64,000 nucleotides of DNA from Parablautia muri (GTDB lineage Bacteria > Bacillota > Clostridia > Lachnospirales > Lachnospiraceae). The position numbers and the translations under genes were made by a program. The DNA is taken from the NCBI RefSeq assembly GCF_009917485.1, contig NZ_QZDT01000001.1, forward strand, positions 1 to 64,000, read 5' to 3'. Shown here in pieces: positions 47,718-56,577 of this stretch. The first letter of the stretch is position 1; every line of letters starts with the position of its first letter. Below the pieces are notes generated by a model. It worked only from the letters and a program-made list of their open reading frames with translations. It did no database searches and was not told the DNA's origin.

Positions 47718-48067
47718 CGGTATTTCAATGTATATTGATGGGTTTTTTAATTGTTTGTGCAATATCGGTAAGCTTTTCAAAAAATCTGCTTAATTCGGTA
47801 TTGATTTATATGTCCTACAGTCTGGTTATGTCCATTATCTGGGTTTGCCTACAATCGCCGGATCTTGCGATTACCGAAGCGGCAGTGGGGGCAGGAGTGA
47901 CCAGTATTTTATTTTTTTCCACTCTCAAAAAGATTCAGGCTATCCAAATAGAAAAAGATAAAGAAGATAAATTTTTGAAAAATGCAGTTTTACACACACC
48001 GGATTTAAAGACTTCAGATTTCAATAATTCCAAAGTTGTACAGAAGGGGGCGGATGAAAATGAGTAA
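47714..48067 (+). CDS. MbhD-like/DUF4040 subunit
   Basis: Three helices with the DUF4040 hallmark SPDLAITEAAVGAGVTSILF. In standard Mrp this domain is the C-terminal part of MrpA; here it stands alone, as in Mbh-type membrane complexes where it is MbhD. 117 aa. Coupled to mrpG by an ATGA overlap. Confidence 0.88.
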   Translation: MTVFQCILMGFLIVCAISVSFSKNLLNSVLIYMSYSLVMSIIWVCLQSPDLAITEAAVGAGVTSILFFSTLKKIQAIQIEKDKEDKFLKNAVLHTPDLKTSDFNNSKVVQKGADENE

Positions 48068-49022
48068 ATTAAAGCCTCAGGAAGAATATGAAAAGACAAA
48101 AGCATTTCGTTTCTTCAGATGGCTTTCCGGAAGCAAAGATTTTTATGTGGGTGAAGTGGAAATGAAGCCTCAGAAAGAGACAGAGGTGCCGGAAACCACT
48201 ATTTTAGAGCGGATGTTTGAGCAGCAGATGATTCGAAATAAGGTTTATGATGTAAAGAACAATAAAAAGCTTACATTTTATAATAAAGTCTATGTAGCGG
48301 CTGCAATCTTTTTTTGTATTGCACTTACCGTTCTTTTGCTTGATACGGTTTCTTATCTTCCACGAACCGGGAATTCAGGTAATCCGGACAATAATGTTGT
48401 ATCAAAAAGATACATAGAACACGGGCTTCAAGAGACAGGTGCGCTAAATATTGTTACAGGTATGATTTTAACCTACAGGGCCTTTGACACCTTTGGGGAG
48501 ACCAATGTACTTTTTATTGCCACTTGCTGTGTCATGATTCTCCTTATGCTGGATGAAGCTATCTTAAAGGAAATAGAAGAAAAAGATGACAGGCGGTTTG
48601 AGCCAAGAGATGATACGATTTTGCAGGGAACAGCTTTTGTCCTTTGCCCTTTCATTTTCATCTTTGGGATTTATGTCATTTTGAATGGACAATTATCTCC
48701 CGGCGGCGGTTTTTCCGGAGGGGCGATTTTAGGCGCAGGATTAATTCTTTATACAAGCGCGTTTGGTTTTAAAAAAGCGCAGAGATTTTTTAATGAGCTT
48801 GTTTATAAAATTGCCAAGATAACAGCCCTTTGTATGTATGGTATTATCGGCTCTTATTTTTACATTACGGGAGCGAATGGGATTGAAAATCATATACCCT
48901 TAGGTATACCAGGACATATTTTAAGCGGCGGTATTATTCTTCCCATTGATATATGTGTGGGAATAGAAGTAGCATGTACTATGTATGCATTTTATGCATT
49001 GTTTAGGAGAGGGGGCCTGTAG
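48060..49022 (+). CDS. MbhE-MrpB fusion subunit
   Basis: The N-terminal ~70 residues are charged and soluble-looking. Residues about 75-165 have the MbhE/MrpA-C-terminal pattern (ETGALNIVTGMILTYRAFDT, FGETNVLF). Residues about 190-320 are an MrpB domain (GQLSPGGGFSGGAILGAGLI). These two modules are normally separate or attached to MrpA. AAGGGGG precedes either ATG 48054 or 48060; both are possible. The upstream gene overlaps by 8 nt. Confidence 0.85.
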   Translation: MSKLKPQEEYEKTKAFRFFRWLSGSKDFYVGEVEMKPQKETEVPETTILERMFEQQMIRNKVYDVKNNKKLTFYNKVYVAAAIFFCIALTVLLLDTVSYLPRTGNSGNPDNNVVSKRYIEHGLQETGALNIVTGMILTYRAFDTFGETNVLFIATCCVMILLMLDEAILKEIEEKDDRRFEPRDDTILQGTAFVLCPFIFIFGIYVILNGQLSPGGGFSGGAILGAGLILYTSAFGFKKAQRFFNELVYKIAKITALCMYGIIGSYFYITGANGIENHIPLGIPGHILSGGIILPIDICVGIEVACTMYAFYALFRRGGL

Positions 49023-49023
49023 A

Positions 49024-49398
49024 ATGGGGGCAAATCTTTTTTCCAATTACGGGGAAGCAGTTGCAATGATTCTTTTTGGAATTGGGTTTGGAAATTTACT
49101 GTTGCAAAATAATTTGATTAAAAAAATTATCGGCCTTAATATTATGGATACGGCAATTTATTTATTTTTAGCAGAAAAAGGCTACATAGAAAACAGGGTA
49201 GCTCCAATTGTGACAAATGGAGTACAAAGTATGGAGGCCTATATCAATCCGATTCCAAGCGGACTTGTTCTTACAGGGATTGTGGTATCCGTATCGGTCA
49301 GCGCACTTATGCTATCCATTACAATTCGTTTATATCAGCGTTACCAAACTCTGGATTTGGATGAAATTTCTACCAGATTAAAGAAGGAGGGGCTGTAA
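49024..49398 (+). CDS. mrpC: MrpC/NuoK-like subunit
   Basis: Three helices, NuoK/MrpC-like, with IGLNIMDTAIYLFL and the second half NPIPSGLVLTGIVVSVSVSA. 124 aa from the ATG at 49024 (a GAGAGGGGG site upstream). It lies immediately after the MrpB-containing gene and touches the first antiporter gene with no gap. Confidence 0.92.
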   Translation: MGANLFSNYGEAVAMILFGIGFGNLLLQNNLIKKIIGLNIMDTAIYLFLAEKGYIENRVAPIVTNGVQSMEAYINPIPSGLVLTGIVVSVSVSALMLSITIRLYQRYQTLDLDEISTRLKKEGL

Positions 49399-50892
49399 AT
49401 GGGTTTGATACAGAACTTTCCGGCAGTTTCCATATTGCTGTGCTTATTTGCCGGAATTATCAGTTCCGGGCTTAAGAAACAGGCGGCCAGATATGTAAAT
49501 ACAATTCTGATTTCTGGGGTAGGCTTTTTAAGCTTATGTACACTTATGTATATTTTGGAGACAGGGGAAGCGTTTGTTTATGTGATGGGTAAGTTTCCTG
49601 CGCCCTGGGGAAATGAGATTCGGGCAGGTGTGTTGGAAGCGTTTATGGCATTGTTTTTTTGTATTATTATGCTTTTGTCTCTGGCAGGAGGCAGAAAAAA
49701 GCTGGCGGATGAGGTGGAAGATGGAAAAACCTTTCTTTATTATGTATTAATGGATTTATTGCTGGCTTCACTGCTTGCGTTGGTATATACCAACGATTTA
49801 TTTACGGCTTATGTTTTTGTGGAAATTAATACAATTGCAGCCTGTGGTCTGATTATGATCAGGCAGAACGGCAGAACCATTGAAGCGGCGGCACGATACA
49901 TGATTATGAGTCTTTTAGGTTCCGGTCTTTTGCTTATGGGCCTTTGTATATTGTATGATTTGACAGGACATCTTTTGATGAGCAATATAAAGGAACAAAT
50001 GGGATGGATTTACTTATCAGGGCAATACAAGATGCCAGCGTTGGTTACCATAGCGCTTTTGTCAGTGGGGCTTGCTATTAAGAGTGCATTATTTCCTTTT
50101 CACGCATGGTTGCCGGATGCTTATGGCTACTCAACAGTTTCTTCCGCCGCAATTTTATCCAGTTTGGTTTCAAAGGGATATATTTTTCTGTTGATAAAGA
50201 TTATTTACAGAGTAATAGGATTTGAAGTTTTTTATGAAAGCAGGATAGTGGATGTTCTCTTTGCTTTCGGCCTTATGGGAATGATTTTTGGTTCTATAAG
50301 CGCTATCAGGGAAAATGATGTAAGGAGAATGATAGCTTTTTCCTCGGTGGCTCAGATTGGGTATATTTATATGGGTATCGGAATGGGAACACAAGCAGGT
50401 ATGGAGGCCAGTATATTTCATATTCTTTCCCATGCAGCTACAAAATCTTTGCTGTTTATTGCGGCGATTGGGCTCACGGATGTATCCGGAGGCAGCAGGC
50501 AGTTTATAGAGCTGACTGGTTCGGCATATCGGAATAAATGGGCAGGAGTGGCTTTTACAGTGGGTTCCTTGTCCATGGTAGGTGTTCCGCTGTTTTCGGG
50601 ATTTATCAGTAAACTGTTGTTTGCACAGGCAGCAGTACAAAACGATGTAAAAATGCTGCCTGCTTTGATTGTACTCGGAATTAGTACCATATTAAATGCA
50701 ATTTACTTTATGAAAACGGTCATTCGCATTTATACACCGGTAGAAGAACACAAGTATGAGAGTATTGCGTTTAAGAATATGAAGCTGTATGTGGCAGCGC
50801 TTTTGTGCTTTATCATTTTAAATGTGGTTTTAGGCGTTAGTTCTCAGCCGATTGTGGATTTAATTGGCCAGGGCCTTGCCATGTTTTCTTAA
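49399..50892 (+). CDS. antiporter-type subunit 1 (MrpD/NuoN-like)
   Basis: A multi-helix protein of the NADH-quinone oxidoreductase NuoL/M/N family. The membrane-embedded Glu of helix 5 (AYVFVEINT) and Lys of helix 7 (AIKSALFPFHAWLPDAY) are both present, as is the later SSLVSKGYIFLLIK. This is the subunit with the best MrpD-like look. 497 aa. AAGGAGG precedes it; no gap from mrpC. Confidence 0.92.
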   Translation: MGLIQNFPAVSILLCLFAGIISSGLKKQAARYVNTILISGVGFLSLCTLMYILETGEAFVYVMGKFPAPWGNEIRAGVLEAFMALFFCIIMLLSLAGGRKKLADEVEDGKTFLYYVLMDLLLASLLALVYTNDLFTAYVFVEINTIAACGLIMIRQNGRTIEAAARYMIMSLLGSGLLLMGLCILYDLTGHLLMSNIKEQMGWIYLSGQYKMPALVTIALLSVGLAIKSALFPFHAWLPDAYGYSTVSSAAILSSLVSKGYIFLLIKIIYRVIGFEVFYESRIVDVLFAFGLMGMIFGSISAIRENDVRRMIAFSSVAQIGYIYMGIGMGTQAGMEASIFHILSHAATKSLLFIAAIGLTDVSGGSRQFIELTGSAYRNKWAGVAFTVGSLSMVGVPLFSGFISKLLFAQAAVQNDVKMLPALIVLGISTILNAIYFMKTVIRIYTPVEEHKYESIAFKNMKLYVAALLCFIILNVVLGVSSQPIVDLIGQGLAMFS

Positions 50893-50906
50893 GGAGGTGT
50901 GCCTTT

Positions 50907-52379
50907 ATGTATTACATGATATTATCCATTTTGTTTCCGATTTGCACAGGGGTATACCTTCTGGTCAGAAGGGATATGGAAAGCAGAAAAAATCTGTTGA
51001 TTGTAACAGGCGCATTTTTTGTGGTTTCGGCTGTGCTGGTAATTCTAACATTATGTATAACAGGGAATGGTATTTTTACTTTGTTCAGCCTGACAGACCG
51101 ACTTCCCATTTTATTTAGAATAGATGAGGTCAGCGTGGTTTTTTCCGTTATGACAATTGTGGTTGTTCTCTGTGCCGGATTTTTTTCTTTTGTTTATATG
51201 AAGCATGAGGAAAAGGAAAAGCGCTATTATGGCTATTATTTAATTGTTCTGGGTGTTTTGGTTGCCCTTTGCTTTGCAGGTAATCTTATTACCTTTTATT
51301 TGTTTTTTGAGCTACTTACTTTATCTTCCATGCCTTTGGTACTTCATAATGGCAGCAGGGAAGCAATCATGGCAGGGCTTAAATATTTGTTTTACTCTCT
51401 AAGCGGTGCATATATGTCACTGTTTGGGCTTTACTTTCTTGAAAGATACGGGAATACATTAACGTTTAGTGCAGGTGGTGTAATCAGTGCGGAAATGGCA
51501 GCACAGCATGGTGAGCTTTTACTGGGGATTTGCTTTGCTATGTTAATTGGTTTTGGTGTTAAGGCAGGAATGTTTCCAATGCATGCCTGGCTTCCGACCG
51601 CACATCCGGTTGCGCCTGCACCTGCCTCAGCCGTATTATCAGCCGTTATTGTAAAAGCAGGTGTGCTGGCAATAGTACGTGTGGTTTATTATATATATGG
51701 CGCTTCTTTTTTAAGGGGGAGCTGGGTACAGTATACATGGATGATACTGACTTTAATCACAGTGTTTATGGGTTCTATGTTAGCTTATCGGGAACAGGTG
51801 CTTAAAAAAAGACTGGCATATTCTACAGTCAGCCAATTGTCTTATATTTTGTTTGGATTTGCAGTGATGGATGGAGGTTCTGTTACGGGAGGACTTTTAC
51901 ATGTGCTGTGTCATGGTTTTATTAAAGCGGCTCTTTTCCTTTGCACCGGTGGGATTATATATATGACCGGGAAGACAAGGGTGGAACAGCTTCGGGGGAT
52001 TGGAAAAGAAATGCCTCTTTTAATGTGGTGCTATACAATTGTTTCTTTAGGTCTTATTGGCATTCCTCCCACAGGAGGGTTTATCAGTAAATGGTATTTG
52101 GCACAGGGTACTCTTTCAAGTGGGATTCCGGGATTTAGCTGGATTGGACCTGCTGTTTTATTAATCAGCGCGCTTCTTACGGCAGGATATCTGCTGCCTT
52201 TGACCATCCAGGGATTTTTTCCAGGAACAGATTATGATTATAGTACGTTAAAGAAAAAGGAGCCTCCGCTTATCATGACTGTACCAATACTGATTCTTAC
52301 AGTTTTATCGGTGGAAATCGGTCTTTTTCCACAGATCTTTATAAATTACTTATTACGTATTGTTGAAAAAATTATTTAG
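50907..52379 (+). CDS. antiporter-type subunit 2 (NuoM/N-like)
   Basis: Second antiporter-like protein, about 14 helices. Helix-5 Glu is in YLFFELLTLSSMP; helix-7 Lys is in GVKAGMFPMHAWLPTAHPV, followed by APAPASAVLSAVIVKAG. 490 aa. AAGGAGG upstream, 14 nt after subunit 1. It carries a full set of proton-channel residues, so it should be ion-conducting. Confidence 0.92.
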   Translation: MYYMILSILFPICTGVYLLVRRDMESRKNLLIVTGAFFVVSAVLVILTLCITGNGIFTLFSLTDRLPILFRIDEVSVVFSVMTIVVVLCAGFFSFVYMKHEEKEKRYYGYYLIVLGVLVALCFAGNLITFYLFFELLTLSSMPLVLHNGSREAIMAGLKYLFYSLSGAYMSLFGLYFLERYGNTLTFSAGGVISAEMAAQHGELLLGICFAMLIGFGVKAGMFPMHAWLPTAHPVAPAPASAVLSAVIVKAGVLAIVRVVYYIYGASFLRGSWVQYTWMILTLITVFMGSMLAYREQVLKKRLAYSTVSQLSYILFGFAVMDGGSVTGGLLHVLCHGFIKAALFLCTGGIIYMTGKTRVEQLRGIGKEMPLLMWCYTIVSLGLIGIPPTGGFISKWYLAQGTLSSGIPGFSWIGPAVLLISALLTAGYLLPLTIQGFFPGTDYDYSTLKKKEPPLIMTVPILILTVLSVEIGLFPQIFINYLLRIVEKII

Positions 52380-52394
52380 AAGGGTATGCGGAGG

Positions 52395-52455
52395 ATATTA
52401 CTGTCAAAAATAAATTTTTCACAGACAAATTTGTGCTGATGTACAAATTTGCAGG
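52395..52455 (+). repeat. dispersed palindromic repeat, copy 2
   Basis: AAAAAT..ATTTTT, then CAAATTTGT/ACAAATTTG (52426-52434, 52443-52451) with the core ACAAATTTGTGCT shared with the copy at 22981-23040. It occupies the only sizeable gap in the antiporter operon, just before the next start codon. Confidence 0.55.
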
Positions 52456-52477
52456 TATTGGCAATTGGAGGATTATT

Positions 52478-53944
52478 ATGATGATTATGTTGGTTATTTT
52501 AATTCCTGTTATAGCCGGAATAATGGTTCCGCTTATTCCTTTTAAAAAGCGGAACCATATGGAGATTTTTCTGGAAGCGCTGGTAATCTTGAACAGCCTT
52601 TTAGTTTGGAATCTGTTAATTCATAGGCCGGAGAGTGTCTTTACGCTGGCTAATTTTACAGGTAATCTTTCTGTCAGCTTTAAAGTGGATGGTATGAGTA
52701 TGGTATTTGCTGGTCTGGTATCTGCGCTTTGGCCTTTTGCAACCTTATATGCCTTTGAATATATGACAAAGGAAAAGCGTGAAAAAGTATTTTTTACATT
52801 TTATACCATGACTTATGGGGTGACTTTAGGGATTTCTCTGGCAGGAAATTTGCTTACTATGTATTTCTTTTACGAGCTGCTGACGCTGGTCACAGTGCCT
52901 TTGGTGATGCATACTTTGACAAGAGAGGCCATATTGGCCAGCCGGAAATACCTGTACTATTCTCTGGGCGGTGCGGCATTTGCCTTTATTGGACTGATTT
53001 TTTTGATTATCTATGGAAGTACTACGGACTTTATTTTGGGCGGTGTGCTGGACCTTGAAAAGATTGGCAACAGAACCAATGTACTTTTATTGATTTATGT
53101 AATTGCTTTTATGGGTTTTGGAGTTAAGGCAGCCCTTTGCCCGTTTAATTCCTGGCTGCCGGATGCAGGTGTGGCGCCTACGCCGGTAACAGCGTTACTT
53201 CATGCGGTGGCTGTGGTGAAATCCGGTGCTTTTGCGATTATACGTTTAACCTATTTCAGTTTTGGTGCAGCATTTTTAAAAGGTACCTGGGCACAAAATG
53301 TGGTTATGCTGGTCGTTATGTTTACCATTATATATGGATGCAGCCGTGCAGTTAAGGAGACACATATAAAAAGAAGGCTGGCTTACTCTACAATCAGTAA
53401 TTTATCTTACATTTTATTTGGAGTGACAATTATGACACCATTGGGGATGGTAGGTGCACTTACCCATTTGGTTTTTCATGCTGTGATGAAAATTTGTTCT
53501 TTCTTCTGCGCAGGCGCTGTCATGTATCAGACAGATAAGCATTACGTCCATGAATTAGATGGGATGGGCTATAAAATGCCCTGTGTATTTGGTATATTTA
53601 CTGTATCCGCTCTAGCGCTTATGGGTGTGCCAGGACTTGCGGGATTTGTAAGTAAATGGAATCTGGCGTCAGCGGCTGTGGAAAGCGGAAATAAGATAGC
53701 TTACGGAGGAATTGCCTGCCTGCTGATTTCTGCACTTCTCACAGCGATCTACATGCTTACAATTGTAGTCAGGGCATTTTTCCCTGTGAAAGATTTTGAT
53801 TTCAAAACGTTGGAAGGGGAAAAAGATCCCAATTGGAAGATGCTTGTTCCCTTGTTTGTATTTACTCTTTTTATGGTGTTGTTTGGTTTTTACTCTGCGC
53901 CCATTGTGAATTTTTTAGCTGATGTGGCAGCAGGTGTATATTAA
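52478..53944 (+). CDS. antiporter-type subunit 3 (NuoM/N-like)
   Basis: Third member. Helix-5 Glu in YFFYELLTLVTVPL, helix-7 Lys in GVKAALCPFNSWLPDAGV, then the channel helix ALLHAVAVVKSGAFAI. 489 aa from ATG 52478 (TTGGAGG upstream). The upstream in-frame extension reaches into the repeat copy and lacks a site. The FNSWLPDA variation (usually FHxWLP) distinguishes it from its paralogues. Confidence 0.92.
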   Translation: MMIMLVILIPVIAGIMVPLIPFKKRNHMEIFLEALVILNSLLVWNLLIHRPESVFTLANFTGNLSVSFKVDGMSMVFAGLVSALWPFATLYAFEYMTKEKREKVFFTFYTMTYGVTLGISLAGNLLTMYFFYELLTLVTVPLVMHTLTREAILASRKYLYYSLGGAAFAFIGLIFLIIYGSTTDFILGGVLDLEKIGNRTNVLLLIYVIAFMGFGVKAALCPFNSWLPDAGVAPTPVTALLHAVAVVKSGAFAIIRLTYFSFGAAFLKGTWAQNVVMLVVMFTIIYGCSRAVKETHIKRRLAYSTISNLSYILFGVTIMTPLGMVGALTHLVFHAVMKICSFFCAGAVMYQTDKHYVHELDGMGYKMPCVFGIFTVSALALMGVPGLAGFVSKWNLASAAVESGNKIAYGGIACLLISALLTAIYMLTIVVRAFFPVKDFDFKTLEGEKDPNWKMLVPLFVFTLFMVLFGFYSAPIVNFLADVAAGVY

Positions 53945-53956
53945 GGGGGTGTGGAT

Positions 53957-56116
53957 ATGGATTCGTTGGTTACGAGTTTTTCACTCACAAGTTTATTACT
54001 CTGCATTGTCGTGTTTTTTCCTATGGCGTCTGCTATCATTAGTTATCTTATTGGGAGACGCAATAAGAATATGCGGAATTATTTTGCGGACGCGGTGACA
54101 GGGCTGGAATTTGTGTTGTTCTTTATCCTTTTGCTTCAAATTATTTTAAAGGGTGGACATATTGATATGGAGATTCCGCAGGTATGCGGGTTTGGACTGC
54201 ATTTTACACTAGATGGTTTTCGCGCTCTTTATGGAACCATAGCCGCTTTTATGTGGTTTATGAGTACGCTTTTTTCGGAAGAGTATCTTACTCATTATCG
54301 GAATAGAAACAGATATTACCTGTTTTTACTTCTCACCCTTGGCGCTACAGAAGGTGTGTTTTTATCTGCTGATTTTTATACTACATTTATTTTCTTCGAG
54401 ATTATGTCCTTTACCTCCTATGTGTGGGTGGTCCATGAGGAAAAAAAGGAAGCTTTAAGGGCGGCTGGTACCTATCTGGCAGTTGCGGTGATTGGCGGAC
54501 TTGTAATGCTGATGGGAATTTTTCTTTTGTATAGCCTGACAGGTACCTTAAGGTTTGAGGATCTCAGTGGACTATCAGGAAATCTTGCAAACGGTAGGGA
54601 TTTATCTTCGGTGGTTGCGAAAAAGAGATTATGGGCTGCAGGAATTTGTATGCTTTTTGGTTTTGGAGCCAAGGCAGGAGCTTTTCCTTTGCATATCTGG
54701 CTTCCAAAGGCTCACCCGGTTGCACCGGCGCCTGCATCAGCCCTTTTATCCGGCATTTTGACGAAGGCTGGTATGTTTGGTATTTTAATCCTGACAGGTC
54801 ATATCTTTTTAGGGGATAGTGTTTGGGGAAGTCTTATTTTGATACTTGGCGTATGCACCATGGCCTTAGGTGCCTTATTGGCTTTATTCTCCATAGATTT
54901 AAAAAGAACGTTGGCATGTTCTTCTGTTTCCCAGATAGGATTTATTTTGGTGGGAGTTGGGATGTCCGGACTTTTAAGCGGGGAAAATGCTCTTGCAGTA
55001 CGGGGAAGTCTGCTTCATATGGTAAATCATTCTTTCATTAAATTGGTGCTTTTTATGGCGGCAGGTGTTGTATATATGAATATACACAAACTGGATTTAA
55101 ATGAAATACGTGGATTTGGAAGAAAAAAACCTTTGCTTCATTCTATTTTTCTGATGGGTGCGCTGGGGATTGGCGGCGTACCTTTATGGAATGGATACGT
55201 GAGTAAGACATTGATTCATGAAAGTATCGTGGAGTATATGGAACTGGTGAAGGAAGGTGCCATAAGCAGTATTTTCAGCGCTGGTACTATGAAAGGGATA
55301 GAGTGGATTTTTCTTATAAGCGGCGGTTTGACAGTAGCATATATGACAAAGCTTTATGTGGCCTTGTTCCTTGAGAAAAACAGTGATGAAAAAGTACAGG
55401 AAGAATATGACTCTTTGAAGGATAACTATATGAACAAGGTAAGCGGAGCGGCACTTACAACCTGCGCAACACTGCTTCCTCTTATGGGCTTTTTGCCTGC
55501 ACATGTTATGGAACCTGTAGCAGATTTAGGACAGGGAATTTTACGGCCGGAAGGAGAAATCCCTCAAATGGCATGGTTTTCCATTGAAAATTTAAAGGGT
55601 GCGGCCACTTCTCTTATAATAGGTGCCCTTATCTATCTGTTTATTGTACGATTATGGCTTATGAAGACGGAAGATAAAGGAAAGCCAAAGATTTATGTAA
55701 ACAGATGGTATCGCTATCTGGACTTGGAAAATCTTATTTACAGGCCGGTCCTTTTAAAAGCTTTACCTTTTGTATTTGGTGTAATTTGCAGAGTGTTGGA
55801 TAGTTTCGTGGATGGAATTGTAGTGCTGCTGCGGAAAACTGTTTATAAGGACAGCAAACTTCCCCATGAGCTGGAGGAGGGTACGCCTTTTACCCATATG
55901 TTGGGCTGTTTTGTAAACAGTCTGCAAAGATTAGGAAATGCCATTATTTGGAGGAAAGAGCCGAAAAATATAGATTATGAACATAAATACGCGCTGATTC
56001 ATGAGGAATGGTCTGAGGAAAGAACCATTATTGGAAGGAGCCTGTCTTTTGGACTTTTATTGTTCTGCGTGGGGTTGATTATTACCGTCATTTATGTATT
56101 GTTTAGGATGAAATAG
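53957..56116 (+). CDS. antiporter-type subunit 4 (NuoL/MrpA-like, long)
   Basis: The longest member (about 719 aa). Helix-5 Glu in FIFFEIMSFTSYVWV, helix-7 Lys in GAKAGAFPLHIWLPKAHPV, then APAPASALLSGILTKAG. A C-terminal extension of about 200 residues contains two additional membrane segments and a charged middle. It resembles the NuoL/MrpA branch, but lacks the DUF4040/MbhE C-terminus of MrpA, which is encoded separately upstream. Start ATG 53957 with AAGGGGG 7 nt before. Last gene of the cluster. Confidence 0.9.
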   Translation: MDSLVTSFSLTSLLLCIVVFFPMASAIISYLIGRRNKNMRNYFADAVTGLEFVLFFILLLQIILKGGHIDMEIPQVCGFGLHFTLDGFRALYGTIAAFMWFMSTLFSEEYLTHYRNRNRYYLFLLLTLGATEGVFLSADFYTTFIFFEIMSFTSYVWVVHEEKKEALRAAGTYLAVAVIGGLVMLMGIFLLYSLTGTLRFEDLSGLSGNLANGRDLSSVVAKKRLWAAGICMLFGFGAKAGAFPLHIWLPKAHPVAPAPASALLSGILTKAGMFGILILTGHIFLGDSVWGSLILILGVCTMALGALLALFSIDLKRTLACSSVSQIGFILVGVGMSGLLSGENALAVRGSLLHMVNHSFIKLVLFMAAGVVYMNIHKLDLNEIRGFGRKKPLLHSIFLMGALGIGGVPLWNGYVSKTLIHESIVEYMELVKEGAISSIFSAGTMKGIEWIFLISGGLTVAYMTKLYVALFLEKNSDEKVQEEYDSLKDNYMNKVSGAALTTCATLLPLMGFLPAHVMEPVADLGQGILRPEGEIPQMAWFSIENLKGAATSLIIGALIYLFIVRLWLMKTEDKGKPKIYVNRWYRYLDLENLIYRPVLLKALPFVFGVICRVLDSFVDGIVVLLRKTVYKDSKLPHELEEGTPFTHMLGCFVNSLQRLGNAIIWRKEPKNIDYEHKYALIHEEWSEERTIIGRSLSFGLLLFCVGLIITVIYVLFRMK

Positions 56117-56224
56117 TAGGGAGTTTATTATTCGGCAGACGCATAGAAAATAAGTATTTCAAGCTAATATCAGCCTCGGACTTTGCATTTACCGCAAGGT
56201 TGTGGGCTGAGGTTACGTTATTTT

Positions 56225-56260
56225 GTAACAGTTCAGCAAGGCTGAACTGTTACATATTTT
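56225..56260 (+). terminator. terminator of the Mrp-type operon
   Basis: A perfect 13-bp stem GTAACAGTTCAGC/GCTGAACTGTTAC with a 3-nt loop, then ATATTTTTG. A larger imperfect stem TCAGCC/GGCTGA (56170-56175, 56205-56210) lies just before it. Confidence 0.85.
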
Positions 56261-56281
56261 TGAAAAAATGTTATAGGAACA

Positions 56282-56310
56282 TTGACAATTTAGCGTAAAA
56301 ATTGTATGAT
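56282..56310 (+). promoter_or_regulatory. promoter of tRNA-Pro
   Basis: TTGACA, 17 nt, TATGAT, ending 19 nt before the tRNA. Confidence 0.8.
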
Positions 56311-56329
56311 AAATGATGTTGTAAGCTTT

Positions 56330-56403
<74 letters not shown>

Positions 56404-56405
56404 CT

Positions 56406-56453
56406 AAAAGCCTTGAAAGGAATCTTAAAGGATTCGGTTTTCAGGGCTTTTTG
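56406..56453 (+). terminator. terminator after tRNA-Pro
   Basis: AAAGCC.TGAAA pairs with TTTCA.GGCTTT, with an inner GAATC/GATTC, then TTTTTG. Confidence 0.85.
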
Positions 56454-56577
56454 TTTTACTTATAAATATTTGTATGCTATTATATTTCCAGGCTTTTCGT
56501 ACCGTGAAGCAGATAGAATGAAACGGTTTTGTCTGCCTGAATTACTATGGATATATTGTAGTTAAGGAGTTTGGTAA

